DNA of 64,000 nt from Nonomuraea africana (GCF_014873535.1 NZ_JADBEF010000001.1:8308001-8372000); one strand, 5' to 3'; positions 35,043-44,177 are shown, counted from the first letter of the stretch. Translations and numbers: made by a program. Notes: generated by a model from the letters alone, not told the origin.

Positions 35043-35071
35043 AACGGCCCGCCGGATCTCAGCGGGCCGTT
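35043..35071 (-). terminator. citrate synthase terminator
   Basis: AACGGCCCGC (35043-35052) pairs with GCGGGCCGTT (35062-35071). On the minus strand it is followed by TCTCGTTCCCTT. It lies 11 nt past the citrate synthase stop. Confidence 0.75.
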
Positions 35072-35082
35072 ACCAAGAGGTG

Positions 35083-36189
35083 TCAGATGGTGCCGACGAC
35101 CTCGTCGGCGCCCGGAACGTCGCTCAGCGGACGCGTGGCGGGGCCCACGTAGTTCGCGCTGGGGCGGACCAGCCTGCCCGTGCGCTTCTGCTCCAGGATG
35201 TGCGCGGCCCAGCCGGCCGTGCGGGCGCAGGTGAACATCGAGGTGAACATGTGGGAGGGAACCTCGGCGAAGTCGAGGACCACGGCGGCCCAGTACTCCA
35301 CGTTGGTGGCCAGCACCCGGTCGGGCTTGCGCGCGTGCAGCTCCTCGAGAGCGGCCTTCTCCAGCGCTGCGGCCACCTCGTACCGGGGAGCGTCGAGCTC
35401 CTTGGCGGTGCGGCGCAGCACGCGGGCGCGCGGGTCCTCGGCGCGGTAGACGCGGTGACCGAACCCCATGAGGCGGTTGCCGGCGTCGAGCTCGCTCTGG
35501 ACGTACTTCTTGGCGTCGCCGAGCTTCTCGACACCCTCGATCATGTGCAGCACGCGGGCGGGAGCGCCACCGTGCAGCGGGCCCGACATCGCACCGACCG
35601 CGCCGGACAGCGCGGCGGCCACGTCGGCGCCGGTGGAGGCGATGACACGGGCGGTGAACGTGGAGGCGTTCATGCCGTGCTCGGCGGCGGAGGTCCAGTA
35701 GGCGTCGATGGCCTTGACGTGCTTGGGGTCGGGCTCGCCGCGCCAGCGGACCATGAACCGCTCGGTGATGGACTGGGCCTCGTCGACCCTGCTCTGCGGC
35801 ACCATCGGCAGGCCGAGGCCACGCGCCGACTGGGCCACGAACGACAGGGCCATCACCGACGCGCGCGCGAGGTCGTCACGAGCCTGCGCGTCGTCGATGT
35901 CGAGCAGAGCCTTGAAGCCGTAGGCCGGAGCCAGCATGGCCAGCGCGCTCTGCACGTCCACGCGGATGTCACCGGAGTGGACAGGGATGGGGTACGGCTC
36001 AGCCGGCGGGAGACCGGGCTGGAACTTGTTGTCGACGAGCAGACCCCAGACGTGCCCGAAGGGGACACGGCCGACCAGATCTTCGATGTCGACGCCCCGG
36101 TAGCGAAGGGCGCCCCCCTCTTTGTCCGGTTCGGCGATCTCGGTCTCGAAAGCCACAACGCCTTCGAGGCCGGGTTTGAAGTCGGACAT
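35083..36189 (-). CDS. citrate synthase (short actinobacterial type 2)
   Basis: 368 residues. It condenses acetyl-CoA with oxaloacetate; some members of this short type also act as methylcitrate synthase. Catalytic residues: His in SGPLHGGAPARV, His in LMGFGHRVYRAEDPRA, and the acid in VEYWAAVVLDFAEVP. YRGVDIEDLVG near the start matches the family. ATG 36189 has GGGAGG 9 nt upstream. It stands alone and is closed by the hairpin at 35043-35071. Divergent from pdxH. Confidence 0.92.
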   Translation of the reverse strand: MSDFKPGLEGVVAFETEIAEPDKEGGALRYRGVDIEDLVGRVPFGHVWGLLVDNKFQPGLPPAEPYPIPVHSGDIRVDVQSALAMLAPAYGFKALLDIDDAQARDDLARASVMALSFVAQSARGLGLPMVPQSRVDEAQSITERFMVRWRGEPDPKHVKAIDAYWTSAAEHGMNASTFTARVIASTGADVAAALSGAVGAMSGPLHGGAPARVLHMIEGVEKLGDAKKYVQSELDAGNRLMGFGHRVYRAEDPRARVLRRTAKELDAPRYEVAAALEKAALEELHARKPDRVLATNVEYWAAVVLDFAEVPSHMFTSMFTCARTAGWAAHILEQKRTGRLVRPSANYVGPATRPLSDVPGADEVVGTI

Positions 36190-36385
36190 TCTCGGCCGCC
36201 TCCCTTTCTTGCCGTGTGGGCAATCCGTACTCATGGTCGCGGCCGCCTCGGAGCGTGTTCGCATCCCCGGAGCTCGTCCGCTTCTGTTGATGTCGAGATA
36301 CCGGCGGGTCAATTTAACCCCCTACGTGAGCGTGCTTCGTCTTCGGGCACGCCGAAACGTCATCACCGCTGGTAGGGGGCAATGC

Positions 36386-37063
36386 GTGGGATCGCCACCA
36401 AGCGCGCAAGAATACCTTCTCGTGGATGCCACATCGCTGGCGGGGCTCCGCCGTACCTATGAGGGCAAGCCGTTGCTCGAAACCGACGTCGCGGCCGATC
36501 CGATCACGCAATTCACCCGGTGGTTCCAGGAGGCGGTGGAGGCAGGACTGCCCGAACCGAACGCCATGGTGGTCGCCACCGCGTCGGCGGGCGGCCGGCC
36601 GAGCGCGCGCACCGTGCTGCTCAAGGGCTACGACCAGCACGGCTTCGTCTTCTTCACCAACTACGAGTCGCGCAAGGGCCGTGACCTCGCCGAGAACGCC
36701 CGTGCCTCGCTGCTGTTCCCCTGGCATCCGATCCGCCGCCAGGTCCGCGTCGAGGGCGGCGTGGTCCGGCTGTCGCACGAGGAGTCCGCCGCCTACTTCA
36801 ACTCCAGGCCGTACGGCTCCCGCATCGCCGCCTGGGCCTCGCGCCAGTCCGCCGTCGTGCGATCGAGGGAGGAGCTCGACGCCCGTTACGCCGAGCTGGC
36901 CGCCCGGTGGCCCGAGAACCCGCCGGTCCCCGACTTCTGGGGCGGTTTCCGCGTGCTGCCCACGGAGGTGGAGTTCTGGCAGGGCCAGCTGGAGCGCATG
37001 CACGACAGGCTGCGCTACCGGCGTGTTCACCCTGGTTGGGTCCTGGAGAGACTTGCCCCCTAA
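36386..37063 (+). CDS. pdxH: pyridoxamine 5'-phosphate oxidase
   Basis: 225 residues. FMN enzyme that makes pyridoxal 5'-phosphate from pyridoxamine or pyridoxine phosphate. LPEPNAMVVATASAGGRPSA, RTVLLKGYDQHGFVFFTNY, FPWHPIRRQVRVEG and the C-terminal EFWQGQLERMHDRLRYRR with GWVLERLAP are all diagnostic. The start is uncertain: GTG 36386 has GGGGG 7 nt upstream, while GTG 36422 would match some family N-termini but has no ribosome site. The stop TAA is part of the -10 box of the next gene. Confidence 0.93.
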   Translation: MGSPPSAQEYLLVDATSLAGLRRTYEGKPLLETDVAADPITQFTRWFQEAVEAGLPEPNAMVVATASAGGRPSARTVLLKGYDQHGFVFFTNYESRKGRDLAENARASLLFPWHPIRRQVRVEGGVVRLSHEESAAYFNSRPYGSRIAAWASRQSAVVRSREELDARYAELAARWPENPPVPDFWGGFRVLPTEVEFWQGQLERMHDRLRYRRVHPGWVLERLAP

Positions 37064-37066
37064 TGT
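37061..37066 (+). promoter_or_regulatory. -10 box of the MFS gene, leaderless, built on the pdxH stop
   Basis: TAATGT begins with the pdxH stop codon TAA and ends 7 nt before the ATG at 37074; TTGGGT at 37036-37041 is a possible -35. Confidence 0.5.
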
Positions 37067-37073
37067 GCCTTGA

Positions 37074-38306
37074 ATGGCTTTGGGGGATTTCGTTGTCGAC
37101 ACGCGGCCGCTGCGCGTAGCCGCCTACCGGCGCCTGTGGACCGGACAGGCCGTCTCGCACGTGGGCCTCGGAATGACCGTGGTAGCGGTCAGCCAGCAGG
37201 TATGGGACCTCACCCACTCCTCCTTCTGGGTCGGCATGCTGGGGCTGGCCAACCTGATCCCGCTGGTGGTCTTCGGGCTGTGGGGCGGCGCGGTCGCCGA
37301 CGCCATGGACCGGCGCAAACTGCTGGTCGTCGGCTGCGTGGTCGCGTGGGCGGGCACGATCATTCTCCTGGGCCAGGCGCTCGTCGGGCTCGGCAACGTC
37401 CACGTCCTCCTCGCCGCCGTCGCGCTGGGCGCGGCGGGTTTCGCGATCAGCTCCTCCACCAGAGGCGCGATCATCCCCAGGCTGCTCACCCCCGAACTAG
37501 TGCCCGCCGCCAACGCGCTCAACTCGCTGGTCTTCAGCATCGGCGCGGTCTTCGGCCCGATGCTCGGCGGCGTCGTGCTCGCCAACGGCGGGTTCGGCGC
37601 CGCCTACGCCGTCGACGCGGTGCTGTTCACCGCGAGCCTCTACGCCGCGCTCCGGCTGCCCGCGCTCCAGCCGCTCGGCGAGGTGGTCCGTCCTGGAGCG
37701 AAGGCCGTGCTGGAGGGGCTGCGCTTCATCATGGGCAGTCCTGTCCTGCTCATGTCGTTCGTCGTTGACATCATCGCGATGGTCTTCGCGCTGCCGAGGG
37801 CGCTCTTCCCTGAACTGGTCGCCGAGCGCTTCGGCGGCTCGATGACGGCTCTGGGCTGGCTGGTCTCCTCCATGGCGATCGGCTCGGTGGCGGGCGCGCT
37901 GTTCTCCGGCTGGGTCGGCAGGGTCAGGCGGCAGGGCGTCGCCCTCGTGGTCGTCATCGCGATCTGGGGCCTGGCGGTGGCCGCCGCCGGAATGGCGCAC
38001 GAGCTGTGGCTCGTGGTCGCGTTCATGGCCGTCGGCGGCGTGGCCGACGTGGTCTCCTCCGTCTGGCGGCAGTCGATCCTGCAGCTGTACGCGCCCGACG
38101 AGATGCGCGGGCGGATGCAGGGCGTCTTCATGGTGGTGGTCGCGGGCGGGCCGCGCCTCGGCGACCTGCGTGCCGGAGCCACCGCCACGGCCGTCGGGAT
38201 GTCGGGCGCGTGGGTGGGCGGCGGGCTCGCCTGCGCCGTCGCCGTCCTCCTGGTCGGGCTCGCCGTACCGGCTTTCAGGAACTACAGGAGCGGCGGGCGA
38301 GCTTGA
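37074..38306 (+). CDS. MFS transporter, EntS-like exporter family
   Basis: 410 residues with about 12 transmembrane helices and the MFS loop GGAVADAMDRRKLL between helices 2 and 3. The sequence resembles the enterobactin-exporter-like/MFS_3 group. The substrate is unknown, though the IdeR gene 0.7 kb further makes an iron-related export conceivable. ATG 37074 follows a -10 box by 7 nt. Its last 32 bp overlap the 3' end of the UdgX gene on the other strand. Confidence 0.88.
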   Translation: MALGDFVVDTRPLRVAAYRRLWTGQAVSHVGLGMTVVAVSQQVWDLTHSSFWVGMLGLANLIPLVVFGLWGGAVADAMDRRKLLVVGCVVAWAGTIILLGQALVGLGNVHVLLAAVALGAAGFAISSSTRGAIIPRLLTPELVPAANALNSLVFSIGAVFGPMLGGVVLANGGFGAAYAVDAVLFTASLYAALRLPALQPLGEVVRPGAKAVLEGLRFIMGSPVLLMSFVVDIIAMVFALPRALFPELVAERFGGSMTALGWLVSSMAIGSVAGALFSGWVGRVRRQGVALVVVIAIWGLAVAAAGMAHELWLVVAFMAVGGVADVVSSVWRQSILQLYAPDEMRGRMQGVFMVVVAGGPRLGDLRAGATATAVGMSGAWVGGGLACAVAVLLVGLAVPAFRNYRSGGRA

Positions 38307-38898
38307 GGTCGGACAGGAACCCCTGATAGGTCTCGTCGCGGTCGGGGGCGCGCAGGATCGCCGACGGGTGGATGGTCGCCACGGCCAGCGCCTCGCCCAG
38401 CTCCAGCACCTCGCCGCGGCGCTGGGTGACCCTGAAGGCCGCGCCCAGCAGGGCGCGCGCCGCCGTCGCCCCGAGCACCACGACCATCTCCGGCTTCAGC
38501 AGGGCGAGCTCGGCGTTCAGCCACGGCTGGCAGGCCTCGATCTCGGCGACGGTCGGCTTCTGGTGGATCCTGCGCTTGCCCTTGAGCGTGAAGGAGAAGT
38601 GCTTCACCGCGTTGGTGACGTAGACCTCCTCCCTGTTGATGCCGGCCTCCTCGAGCCCCTTGTCCAGGATGCGGCCGGCGGGCCCCACGAACGGGGCGCC
38701 CTTGCGGTCCTCCTGGTCGCCGGGCTGCTCCCCGACGATCAGGAAGCGGGCGTCAGGCGGGCCCTCGCCGAACACGGTCTGGGTTGCGTCGCGATAGAGA
38801 TCGCAACCCTCGCAGTGAGCCGCGGCGCGCCGCAGCTCGGGCAGGGTGAGCCGCTCGGGAAGGAACCGAGCCGCTCCGGTGTTTCCGTCCAATGCCAT
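38275..38898 (-). CDS. udgX: uracil-DNA glycosylase UdgX, covalent uracil-DNA binding type
   Basis: 207 residues, family 4-like uracil-DNA glycosylase. C29 and C32 (AHCEGC), with cysteines typical of the iron-sulfur cluster, VGEQPGDQED (motif 1) and IHPSAILRAP near the C-terminus are present. The loop KGKRRIHQKP at 106-115 is the hallmark of UdgX: its histidine, here H112 (H109 in Mycobacterium smegmatis), forms a covalent bond with the abasic site after uracil release. ATG 38898 is preferred to the longer frame to 38958; GGGAG is 12 nt upstream. Divergent from the IdeR gene. Confidence 0.87.
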   Translation of the reverse strand: MALDGNTGAARFLPERLTLPELRRAAAHCEGCDLYRDATQTVFGEGPPDARFLIVGEQPGDQEDRKGAPFVGPAGRILDKGLEEAGINREEVYVTNAVKHFSFTLKGKRRIHQKPTVAEIEACQPWLNAELALLKPEMVVVLGATAARALLGAAFRVTQRRGEVLELGEALAVATIHPSAILRAPDRDETYQGFLSDLKLARRSCSS

Positions 38899-38975
38899 CG
38901 TCGGTCGTTCTCCCACTAGGGTTTCTGTGGCTTCTGTGCCCCATGACCGGCGTAGCATTCAGGACGGGAGGAGCC

Positions 38976-39680
38976 TTGACCGCACACGGCTTGATCGACA
39001 CGACGGAGATGTACCTCCGTACGATCTACGAACTCGAGGAAGAGGGGATCGTTCCCCTTCGTGCGCGCATCGCGGAGCGGCTCCAGCAGAGTGGTCCCAC
39101 CGTCAGCCAGACCGTGGCGCGCATGGAGCGCGACGGGCTGGTCAGGGTGGAGGGCGACCGCCATCTGGCGATGACCGATCTCGGCCGCACCCTCGCCACG
39201 CGCGTCATGCGCAAACATCGCCTCGCCGAATGCCTGCTGACCCAGGTCATCGGCCTGCCGTGGGAGGAGGTGCACAACGAGGCCTGCCGCTGGGAGCACG
39301 TGATGTCGGAGTCGGTGGAGGAGCGGCTGGTGAAGCTGCTCGACAACCCGACCGTCGATCCCCATGGCAACCCCATCCCAGGTCTTGAGGAGCTCGGCGC
39401 GCAGGGGCCACAGGGTGACGCGTGGCAGACCCTCCCGTGCATGGCTGACCTCGCAGGACCCAGAGATGTACCCGTTGTCGTGCGTCGAATTAGCGAACAA
39501 GTGCAAAGCGATCCCGCTGTGATGCTTAAACTCAAGCAAGTTGGGATACAACCCGGACGCGAGGTGACGCTCGCGGCGAGCGACGACGGTGTGCGGGTGA
39601 CAGGTGATAACGACGCGACAGAAACTCCCGCGGAGCTCCCGCGTGAGATCGCCGCGCACGTATTCGTCTCCAAGCGCTGA
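38976..39680 (+). CDS. ideR: iron-dependent repressor IdeR/DtxR
   Basis: 234 residues. Winged helix at about 5-75 (DTTEMYLRTIYELEEEGIVP, QSGPTVSQTVARMERDGLV). Metal ligands are all present with a constant shift of two from IdeR: M12, C104, E107 and H108 for the primary site, H81, E85 and H100 for the ancillary site. The C-terminal SH3-like domain covers about 155-230. With Fe2+ bound it represses iron uptake and siderophore genes. The start is TTG 38976, with GGGAGGAG 2 nt upstream; TAGCAT at 38953-38958 is a possible -10. Confidence 0.93.
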   Translation: MTAHGLIDTTEMYLRTIYELEEEGIVPLRARIAERLQQSGPTVSQTVARMERDGLVRVEGDRHLAMTDLGRTLATRVMRKHRLAECLLTQVIGLPWEEVHNEACRWEHVMSESVEERLVKLLDNPTVDPHGNPIPGLEELGAQGPQGDAWQTLPCMADLAGPRDVPVVVRRISEQVQSDPAVMLKLKQVGIQPGREVTLAASDDGVRVTGDNDATETPAELPREIAAHVFVSKR

Positions 39681-39800
39681 CGACGGCGCTGCTGCCTGGT
39701 TGCATCCCAGATGGGAGTCCCTCCACTCCCCGGACACGACTGTTGCAGGAGCGCCCGTGGTTCGCTTTGCGCACATGCCTCCCCGAGGAGTGGTCTCCGG

Positions 39801-42029
39801 ATGAAGCGTTGGGGGGATTTGTCTCAGGAAGCGGTCGATTTCTTGTCGGCGTCGGCGGTTCTCGACCACGCGGAGATGGCCGTCGTGGTGACGGATCGCT
39901 TCAGCAACCTCCTGTACTGGAACCCGTTCGCCGAGAAGCTGTTCGGGCGCCAGGGCAAGGGCTCGGTGCGGGAGGGCTCCGTCCTCTCGCTCGGGATCAT
40001 GGAGAAGGACCACCCGCTCGCCGTCGAGCTGGCCAAGCATGTGCTCAAGGGCGGCGTGTGGGAGGGCACCTTCGACGTCAAGCGCGGCGACGGCACCATG
40101 ATCTACGTCAGGGCCCAGGCCGTGCCGCTGCGCCACGACTCGGGGTCGGTGACGGGCATCGTCATCACCGCCCGCGAGGCCATGCGCAGCAACGAGCGCG
40201 AGAAGGACCGCTTCGGCCTGCTCGAACGCATCGGTGAGCGGCTGGCGGGCTCCCTCTACGTCGAGGAGACGCTCAAGCGGGTCGCCGAGATGCTGGTGCC
40301 GCAGTTCGCCGACCACTGCTTCATCGAGCTGATGGAGGGCGAGCGGCTCGTGCGCAGGGTCTCCCAGCACGTGCAGGGCTGGAGCCCGCCGCCCGACACG
40401 TGGAAGCCGGTGGGCGCCGAGATCCGCTACCCGGCGGGCCACTACGCCGACACCGCGATGCGCCGCCAGGAGACGATCCTGGTGGAAGACTTCTCCTCCA
40501 GTAACTTCCCGAGCCCCCACGAGGGCAGCGCCCGCCTGTGCGGCGAGATCGGCATGACCTCCGCGGTGGTCGCGCCGCTGAGCGTGCGCGGCGAGACTCT
40601 CGGCCTGATGTACCTCGGCCTGTCCAACCTCACCGACCGGCGCAGCCCCCACTACGACGCCTTCGACCGCGACTTCGTCGGCGCCATCGCCACCCGCGTC
40701 GCGCTCGCCGTCGACAACGCGCTGCTGTTCGAGGAGGAGCGGCACACCGCCGAGTCCTTCCAGAAGCACCTGCTGCCGCGGGCGCTGCCCGCGCTCGACG
40801 GCCTCGACATCGCGGTCCGCTACTACCCCGCGGCCCCGCTGGCCTCCCACGGCCAGGGCATCCAGACCCAGGTCGGCGGCGACTGGTACGACGTGATCCC
40901 GCTGTCGGCGGGCCGGGTCGGCATCGTGATCGGCGACGTCGAGGGCCGCGGCGCCAAGGCGGCGGCCATCATGGGGCAGCTGCGCGCCGCCCTGCGCGCC
41001 TTCGCCCAGGACGACAAGCCGCCCGCCGACATCCTGGCCAGGCTCGACGAGTGGACGCGCATCATCGCCACGCCCGAGCAGGACGAGTCGGGCGCCGACA
41101 TCAGCGTGCCGCCCATCGTCACCTGCCAGTACCTCGTCTACGACGCCTGGTCGCGCCAGCTGTCCTTCGCCAACGCCGGGCACGCGCCGCCGCTGCTGCT
41201 GCACGACGGCCAGTGCCTGGAGATGAGCATCGAGGAGGTCGGCCAGCCTCTCGGCGTCCGCGCCAAGGGCATGCACGCCGACCTGGTCTACAAGGAGGAG
41301 ACCCGCACGCTGCCGCCGGGCGCCGCGCTGGTCCTCTACACCGACGGTCTCGTCGACCGGCGGCCGAGCCGCGACTTCGGCGGCAGGATGCCCTCCGACG
41401 AGGAGACGCTGGCCATCCTGCAGGAGAAGCTGGCCGCCTGCACCAAGGAGAACGTCGAGCGCATCGCCGACACCGCCACCCGCGCGGTGCCCGGCGAGAT
41501 CGACGACGACATGGCGATCCTGGTGCTGCGAGCCAGCCCCGCCGACCTCGACGTCGAGGAGCGGACCTTCCCCGCCCAGCCGATCATGGTGGGCGAGGCC
41601 AGGCGCATGGCCGGTGAGGCCTTCGCCGGATGGAACGTGCCCGACGAGCGCGCCGAGCTGGCCTGCCTGCTGGTCTCCGAGGTGGTCACGAACGTGGTCC
41701 TGCACGCCGCCACCGCGAGCATCCCGCGCAGGGAGCTGGTCGTGGAGGGGCCGCCGCTGCCGTTCGAGGAGTCGTGGGACGTGCCGGGCTTCGAGGAGGA
41801 GCTTGTCGGCGACAAGGAGTTCACGCTCAGGCTGCGCAGGGGCGAGGAGTCGGTCTGGGTCGAGGTGTTCGACCAGGACCTGCGCCTGCCGCGCATCCGC
41901 AGCGCCGGGGAGAACGACGAGGGCGGCCGCGGGCTCTACCTGGTCGACCAGCTCGCCAAGCGCTGGGGGTCCCGACCCACCAAGGAAGGCAAAGCGGTCT
42001 GGTTCGAGATTCCCACCCGTAGCAGGTAG
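39801..42029 (+). CDS. PAS-GAF-PP2C (SpoIIE-like) phosphatase with C-terminal ATPase domain
   Basis: 742 residues. PAS domain at about 20-130 (VVVTDRFSNLLYWNPFAEKL), GAF domain at about 150-315, SpoIIE-type PP2C phosphatase at about 330-555 (VGGDWYDVIPLSAGRVGIVI, GDVEGRGAKAAAIMGQLRAA, LYTDGLVDRRP, DDDMAILVLR), and an anti-sigma-type HATPase at about 575-740 (LVSEVVTNVVLHA, GGRGLYLVDQLAKRWG). Such proteins sense a signal and dephosphorylate STAS antagonists; a kinase domain on the same chain can reverse it. ATG 39801 has only GGAG 12 nt upstream. The STAS protein at 29960 is a candidate substrate. Confidence 0.9.
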   Translation: MKRWGDLSQEAVDFLSASAVLDHAEMAVVVTDRFSNLLYWNPFAEKLFGRQGKGSVREGSVLSLGIMEKDHPLAVELAKHVLKGGVWEGTFDVKRGDGTMIYVRAQAVPLRHDSGSVTGIVITAREAMRSNEREKDRFGLLERIGERLAGSLYVEETLKRVAEMLVPQFADHCFIELMEGERLVRRVSQHVQGWSPPPDTWKPVGAEIRYPAGHYADTAMRRQETILVEDFSSSNFPSPHEGSARLCGEIGMTSAVVAPLSVRGETLGLMYLGLSNLTDRRSPHYDAFDRDFVGAIATRVALAVDNALLFEEERHTAESFQKHLLPRALPALDGLDIAVRYYPAAPLASHGQGIQTQVGGDWYDVIPLSAGRVGIVIGDVEGRGAKAAAIMGQLRAALRAFAQDDKPPADILARLDEWTRIIATPEQDESGADISVPPIVTCQYLVYDAWSRQLSFANAGHAPPLLLHDGQCLEMSIEEVGQPLGVRAKGMHADLVYKEETRTLPPGAALVLYTDGLVDRRPSRDFGGRMPSDEETLAILQEKLAACTKENVERIADTATRAVPGEIDDDMAILVLRASPADLDVEERTFPAQPIMVGEARRMAGEAFAGWNVPDERAELACLLVSEVVTNVVLHAATASIPRRELVVEGPPLPFEESWDVPGFEEELVGDKEFTLRLRRGEESVWVEVFDQDLRLPRIRSAGENDEGGRGLYLVDQLAKRWGSRPTKEGKAVWFEIPTRSR

Positions 42030-42045
42030 TGGTTGACTCGATGAC

Positions 42046-42864
42046 ATGGAGCTGGCCTTCGAGCGGCGTGGTAGCGGCCCGCCGCTGATCCTCGTGCACG
42101 GCATCGGCCATCACTGGCAGGCGTGGTTGCCGGTCATGGACCGCCTCGCCGCCTCGCGTGACGTGATCGCCGTCGACCTGCCGGGGTTCGGGAGGTCACC
42201 CGGGTTGCCCGCGGGCACGCCGTACACGGCCGAGTCGCTGGCCGATGCGGTGGAGTCGTTCTGCGCCATGCTCGACGTGCGGGAGCCGCACGTGGCGGGG
42301 AACTCTCTGGGCGGGTACATCGCGCTGGAGCTGGCCTCCCGCGGTGTGGTCCGTACGGCCACCGCGATCTCCCCGGCCGGGTTCTGGTCGAGGACGGAGC
42401 TGCTCTGGTGCCAGGGCGTCCTGCGGGCCATGCGCGCCTCGGCCGTGAGCCGCGTCCAAGCGACTGCCCAGTCCGAGACCGCCGTAGCGGGGGCGCTGTC
42501 GCGGCTGCTGGCCGCCGAACCCGTGACGTTCCTCGGGGCGGGCCTGCTCGTCGCCCACCCCTCACGGCTCGGCTCCGTCGCCCTGGCCGCCGCCACCGAG
42601 GCCCTCGCCACCTCGTCCGGGTTCGACGAGACGCTCGACTCCTTCACCGGGATGCTGCCGCCCGCGCCGCCGAAATCGCCGATCACGATCGCCTGGGGCG
42701 CCCATGACCGGCTGCTGCTCCGGCGGCAGGCCGTCCGCGCGGCCCGCTGGTCAGGTCAGCGGGTGAAGCTGCTCACGGACTGCGGGCACGTGCCCATGAG
42801 CGACGATCCCGAGCTGGTCGCCGGGGTCATCCTCGAAGGGTCTGACCCCAGATCGCCAGCATGA
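42046..42864 (+). CDS. alpha/beta hydrolase
   Basis: 272 residues. LVHGIGHHWQAW forms the oxyanion loop, the nucleophile is the Ser of GNSLGG, the Asp lies in WGAHDRLL and the His in DCGHVPMSDDP. The substrate is not evident. It starts 16 bp after the phosphatase gene, which suggests co-transcription. Its last 38 bp overlap the 3' end of the small minus-strand membrane-protein gene. Confidence 0.88.
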   Translation: MELAFERRGSGPPLILVHGIGHHWQAWLPVMDRLAASRDVIAVDLPGFGRSPGLPAGTPYTAESLADAVESFCAMLDVREPHVAGNSLGGYIALELASRGVVRTATAISPAGFWSRTELLWCQGVLRAMRASAVSRVQATAQSETAVAGALSRLLAAEPVTFLGAGLLVAHPSRLGSVALAAATEALATSSGFDETLDSFTGMLPPAPPKSPITIAWGAHDRLLLRRQAVRAARWSGQRVKLLTDCGHVPMSDDPELVAGVILEGSDPRSPA

Positions 42865-42991
42865 CGATGACGAAGACGACGACCACGCCGACGTAGCCGA
42901 CAGGTCCGAGGCGCAGCGCACTGCGCACGCGGTTGAGCGCCCAGGCGAACAGCAACGCCAGGAAGACCAGGAGGATGAGGCCGCCGTCCAT
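42827..42991 (-). CDS. 54-residue membrane protein
   Basis: The frame ATG 42991 to TGA 42827 encodes two hydrophobic segments: GLILLVFLALLFAWAL (4-19) and YVGVVVVFVIVMLAIW (33-48), joined by a basic loop NRVRSALRLG. Both termini would face the same side. CATACT lies 7 nt before the ATG, so the message is probably leaderless. The acyl-CoA dehydrogenase gene on the same strand ends 15 bp before this start. It overlaps the converging hydrolase by 38 bp. No function known. Confidence 0.65.
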   Translation of the reverse strand: MDGGLILLVFLALLFAWALNRVRSALRLGPVGYVGVVVVFVIVMLAIWGQTLRG

Positions 42992-42998
42992 ATGGACC

Positions 42999-43004
42999 AG
43001 TATG
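42999..43004 (-). promoter_or_regulatory. -10 box of the 54-residue membrane protein gene, leaderless
   Basis: CATACT on the minus strand ends 7 nt before the ATG at 42991. Confidence 0.4.
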
Positions 43005-43006
43005 GG

Positions 43007-44152
43007 CTAGAAGCCGAAGGAGCGGCCGATAATCTCCTTCATGATCTCCGTGGTGCCCCCGTAGATCGTCTGGACCCTGCTGTCCACCCAGGCCTTGGCG
43101 ACCGGGTACTCCATCATGTAGCCGTAGCCGCCGTGCAGTTGCAGGCAGCGGTCGATCACCTTGTTCTGCAGCTCGGTGGTCCACCACTTGGCCTTGGCCG
43201 CGTCGACGACCGACAGCTGCTTGGCGTTGAGCGCGACGACGCACTTGTCGACGTAGTGACGGGCGATCTCGGTCTCGGTGGCGAGCTCGGCGAGCACGAA
43301 CCTGGTGTTCTGGAAGCTGCCGAGGTTGCGCCCGAACGCCTGGCGGGTCTTGCAGTACTCGATCGTCTCCTCCAGCACCGCCTCCGCCGCCGCGACCGCC
43401 GCGACCGCGATCGACATGCGCTCCTGCGGCAGGTTGTTCATGAGCTGGAAGAAGCCCTGGCCGTCCTCGGCGCCCAGCCTGTTGGCCACCGGCACCCGGA
43501 CGTTCTCGAAGAACAGCTCGGCCGTGTCCTGCGCCTTCATGCCGATCTTCTCGAGGTTCCGGCCCCTGGCGAAGCCCTCCTTGCCGCGCTCGACGACGAG
43601 CAGCGTCGTGCCCCTCGCCCCCGCCGCGGGGTCGGTCTTGGCCACCACCACGACGAGGTCGGCGTTGATGCCGTTGGTGATGAACGTCTTCTGGCCGTTG
43701 ACCACGTAGTGATCGCCCTCGCGCACCGCGGTGGTCCTGATGCCCTGCAGGTCGCTGCCGGCTCCCGGCTCCGTCATGGCGATCGCGGTGATCAGCTCGC
43801 CGGTGACGAACCCGGGCAGCCAGCGCTGCTTCTGCTCGTCGTCGGTGAGGTCGACGAGGTACGGCGCCATCACGTCGTTGTGCAGCGAGAAGCCCAGGCC
43901 CGACGCGCCGGATCTGGTGATCTCCTCGACGATCACCGCGTTGTAGCGGAAGTCGGTGATGCCGGCGCCGCCGTACTCCTCTGGCACGGAGAAGCCGAAC
44001 ATGCCGACCTCGCCCGCCTTCTTCCAGACCTCCCTCGGGACTATGCCGTCCTTCTCCCACTGGGCGTGGTGGGGGAGGACCTCGCGGGCCATGAACTCTC
44101 GGACGGTCTCCCGGAAGAGCAGGTGCTCCTCCTCGAAGAGGTCTCGCTGCAT
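43007..44152 (-). CDS. acyl-CoA dehydrogenase
   Basis: 381 residues, full-length FAD enzyme that oxidises acyl-CoA to trans-2-enoyl-CoA. ITAIAMTEPGAGSDLQGIRT and FITNGINADLVVVVAKT form the flavin site; QAFGRNLGSFQ and QLHGGYGYMMEYPV are family signatures; the segment IYGGTTEIMKEIIGR is the usual C-terminal motif. ATG 44152 has GGAGG 6 nt upstream. A perfect palindrome at 44178-44198 lies 26 bp before the start and matches one in front of the thiolase gene at 49618. Confidence 0.93.
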   Translation of the reverse strand: MQRDLFEEEHLLFRETVREFMAREVLPHHAQWEKDGIVPREVWKKAGEVGMFGFSVPEEYGGAGITDFRYNAVIVEEITRSGASGLGFSLHNDVMAPYLVDLTDDEQKQRWLPGFVTGELITAIAMTEPGAGSDLQGIRTTAVREGDHYVVNGQKTFITNGINADLVVVVAKTDPAAGARGTTLLVVERGKEGFARGRNLEKIGMKAQDTAELFFENVRVPVANRLGAEDGQGFFQLMNNLPQERMSIAVAAVAAAEAVLEETIEYCKTRQAFGRNLGSFQNTRFVLAELATETEIARHYVDKCVVALNAKQLSVVDAAKAKWWTTELQNKVIDRCLQLHGGYGYMMEYPVAKAWVDSRVQTIYGGTTEIMKEIIGRSFGF

Positions 44153-44177
44153 CAGTCGCCTCCATGCTGGGGTACGG

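Noticed and set aside
38916..42104. 1062-codon open frame antisense to ideR and the SpoIIE-like gene
   Set aside because: The sense strand encodes complete IdeR and PAS-GAF-PP2C-ATPase proteins with all motifs. A long antisense frame is expected at this codon usage.
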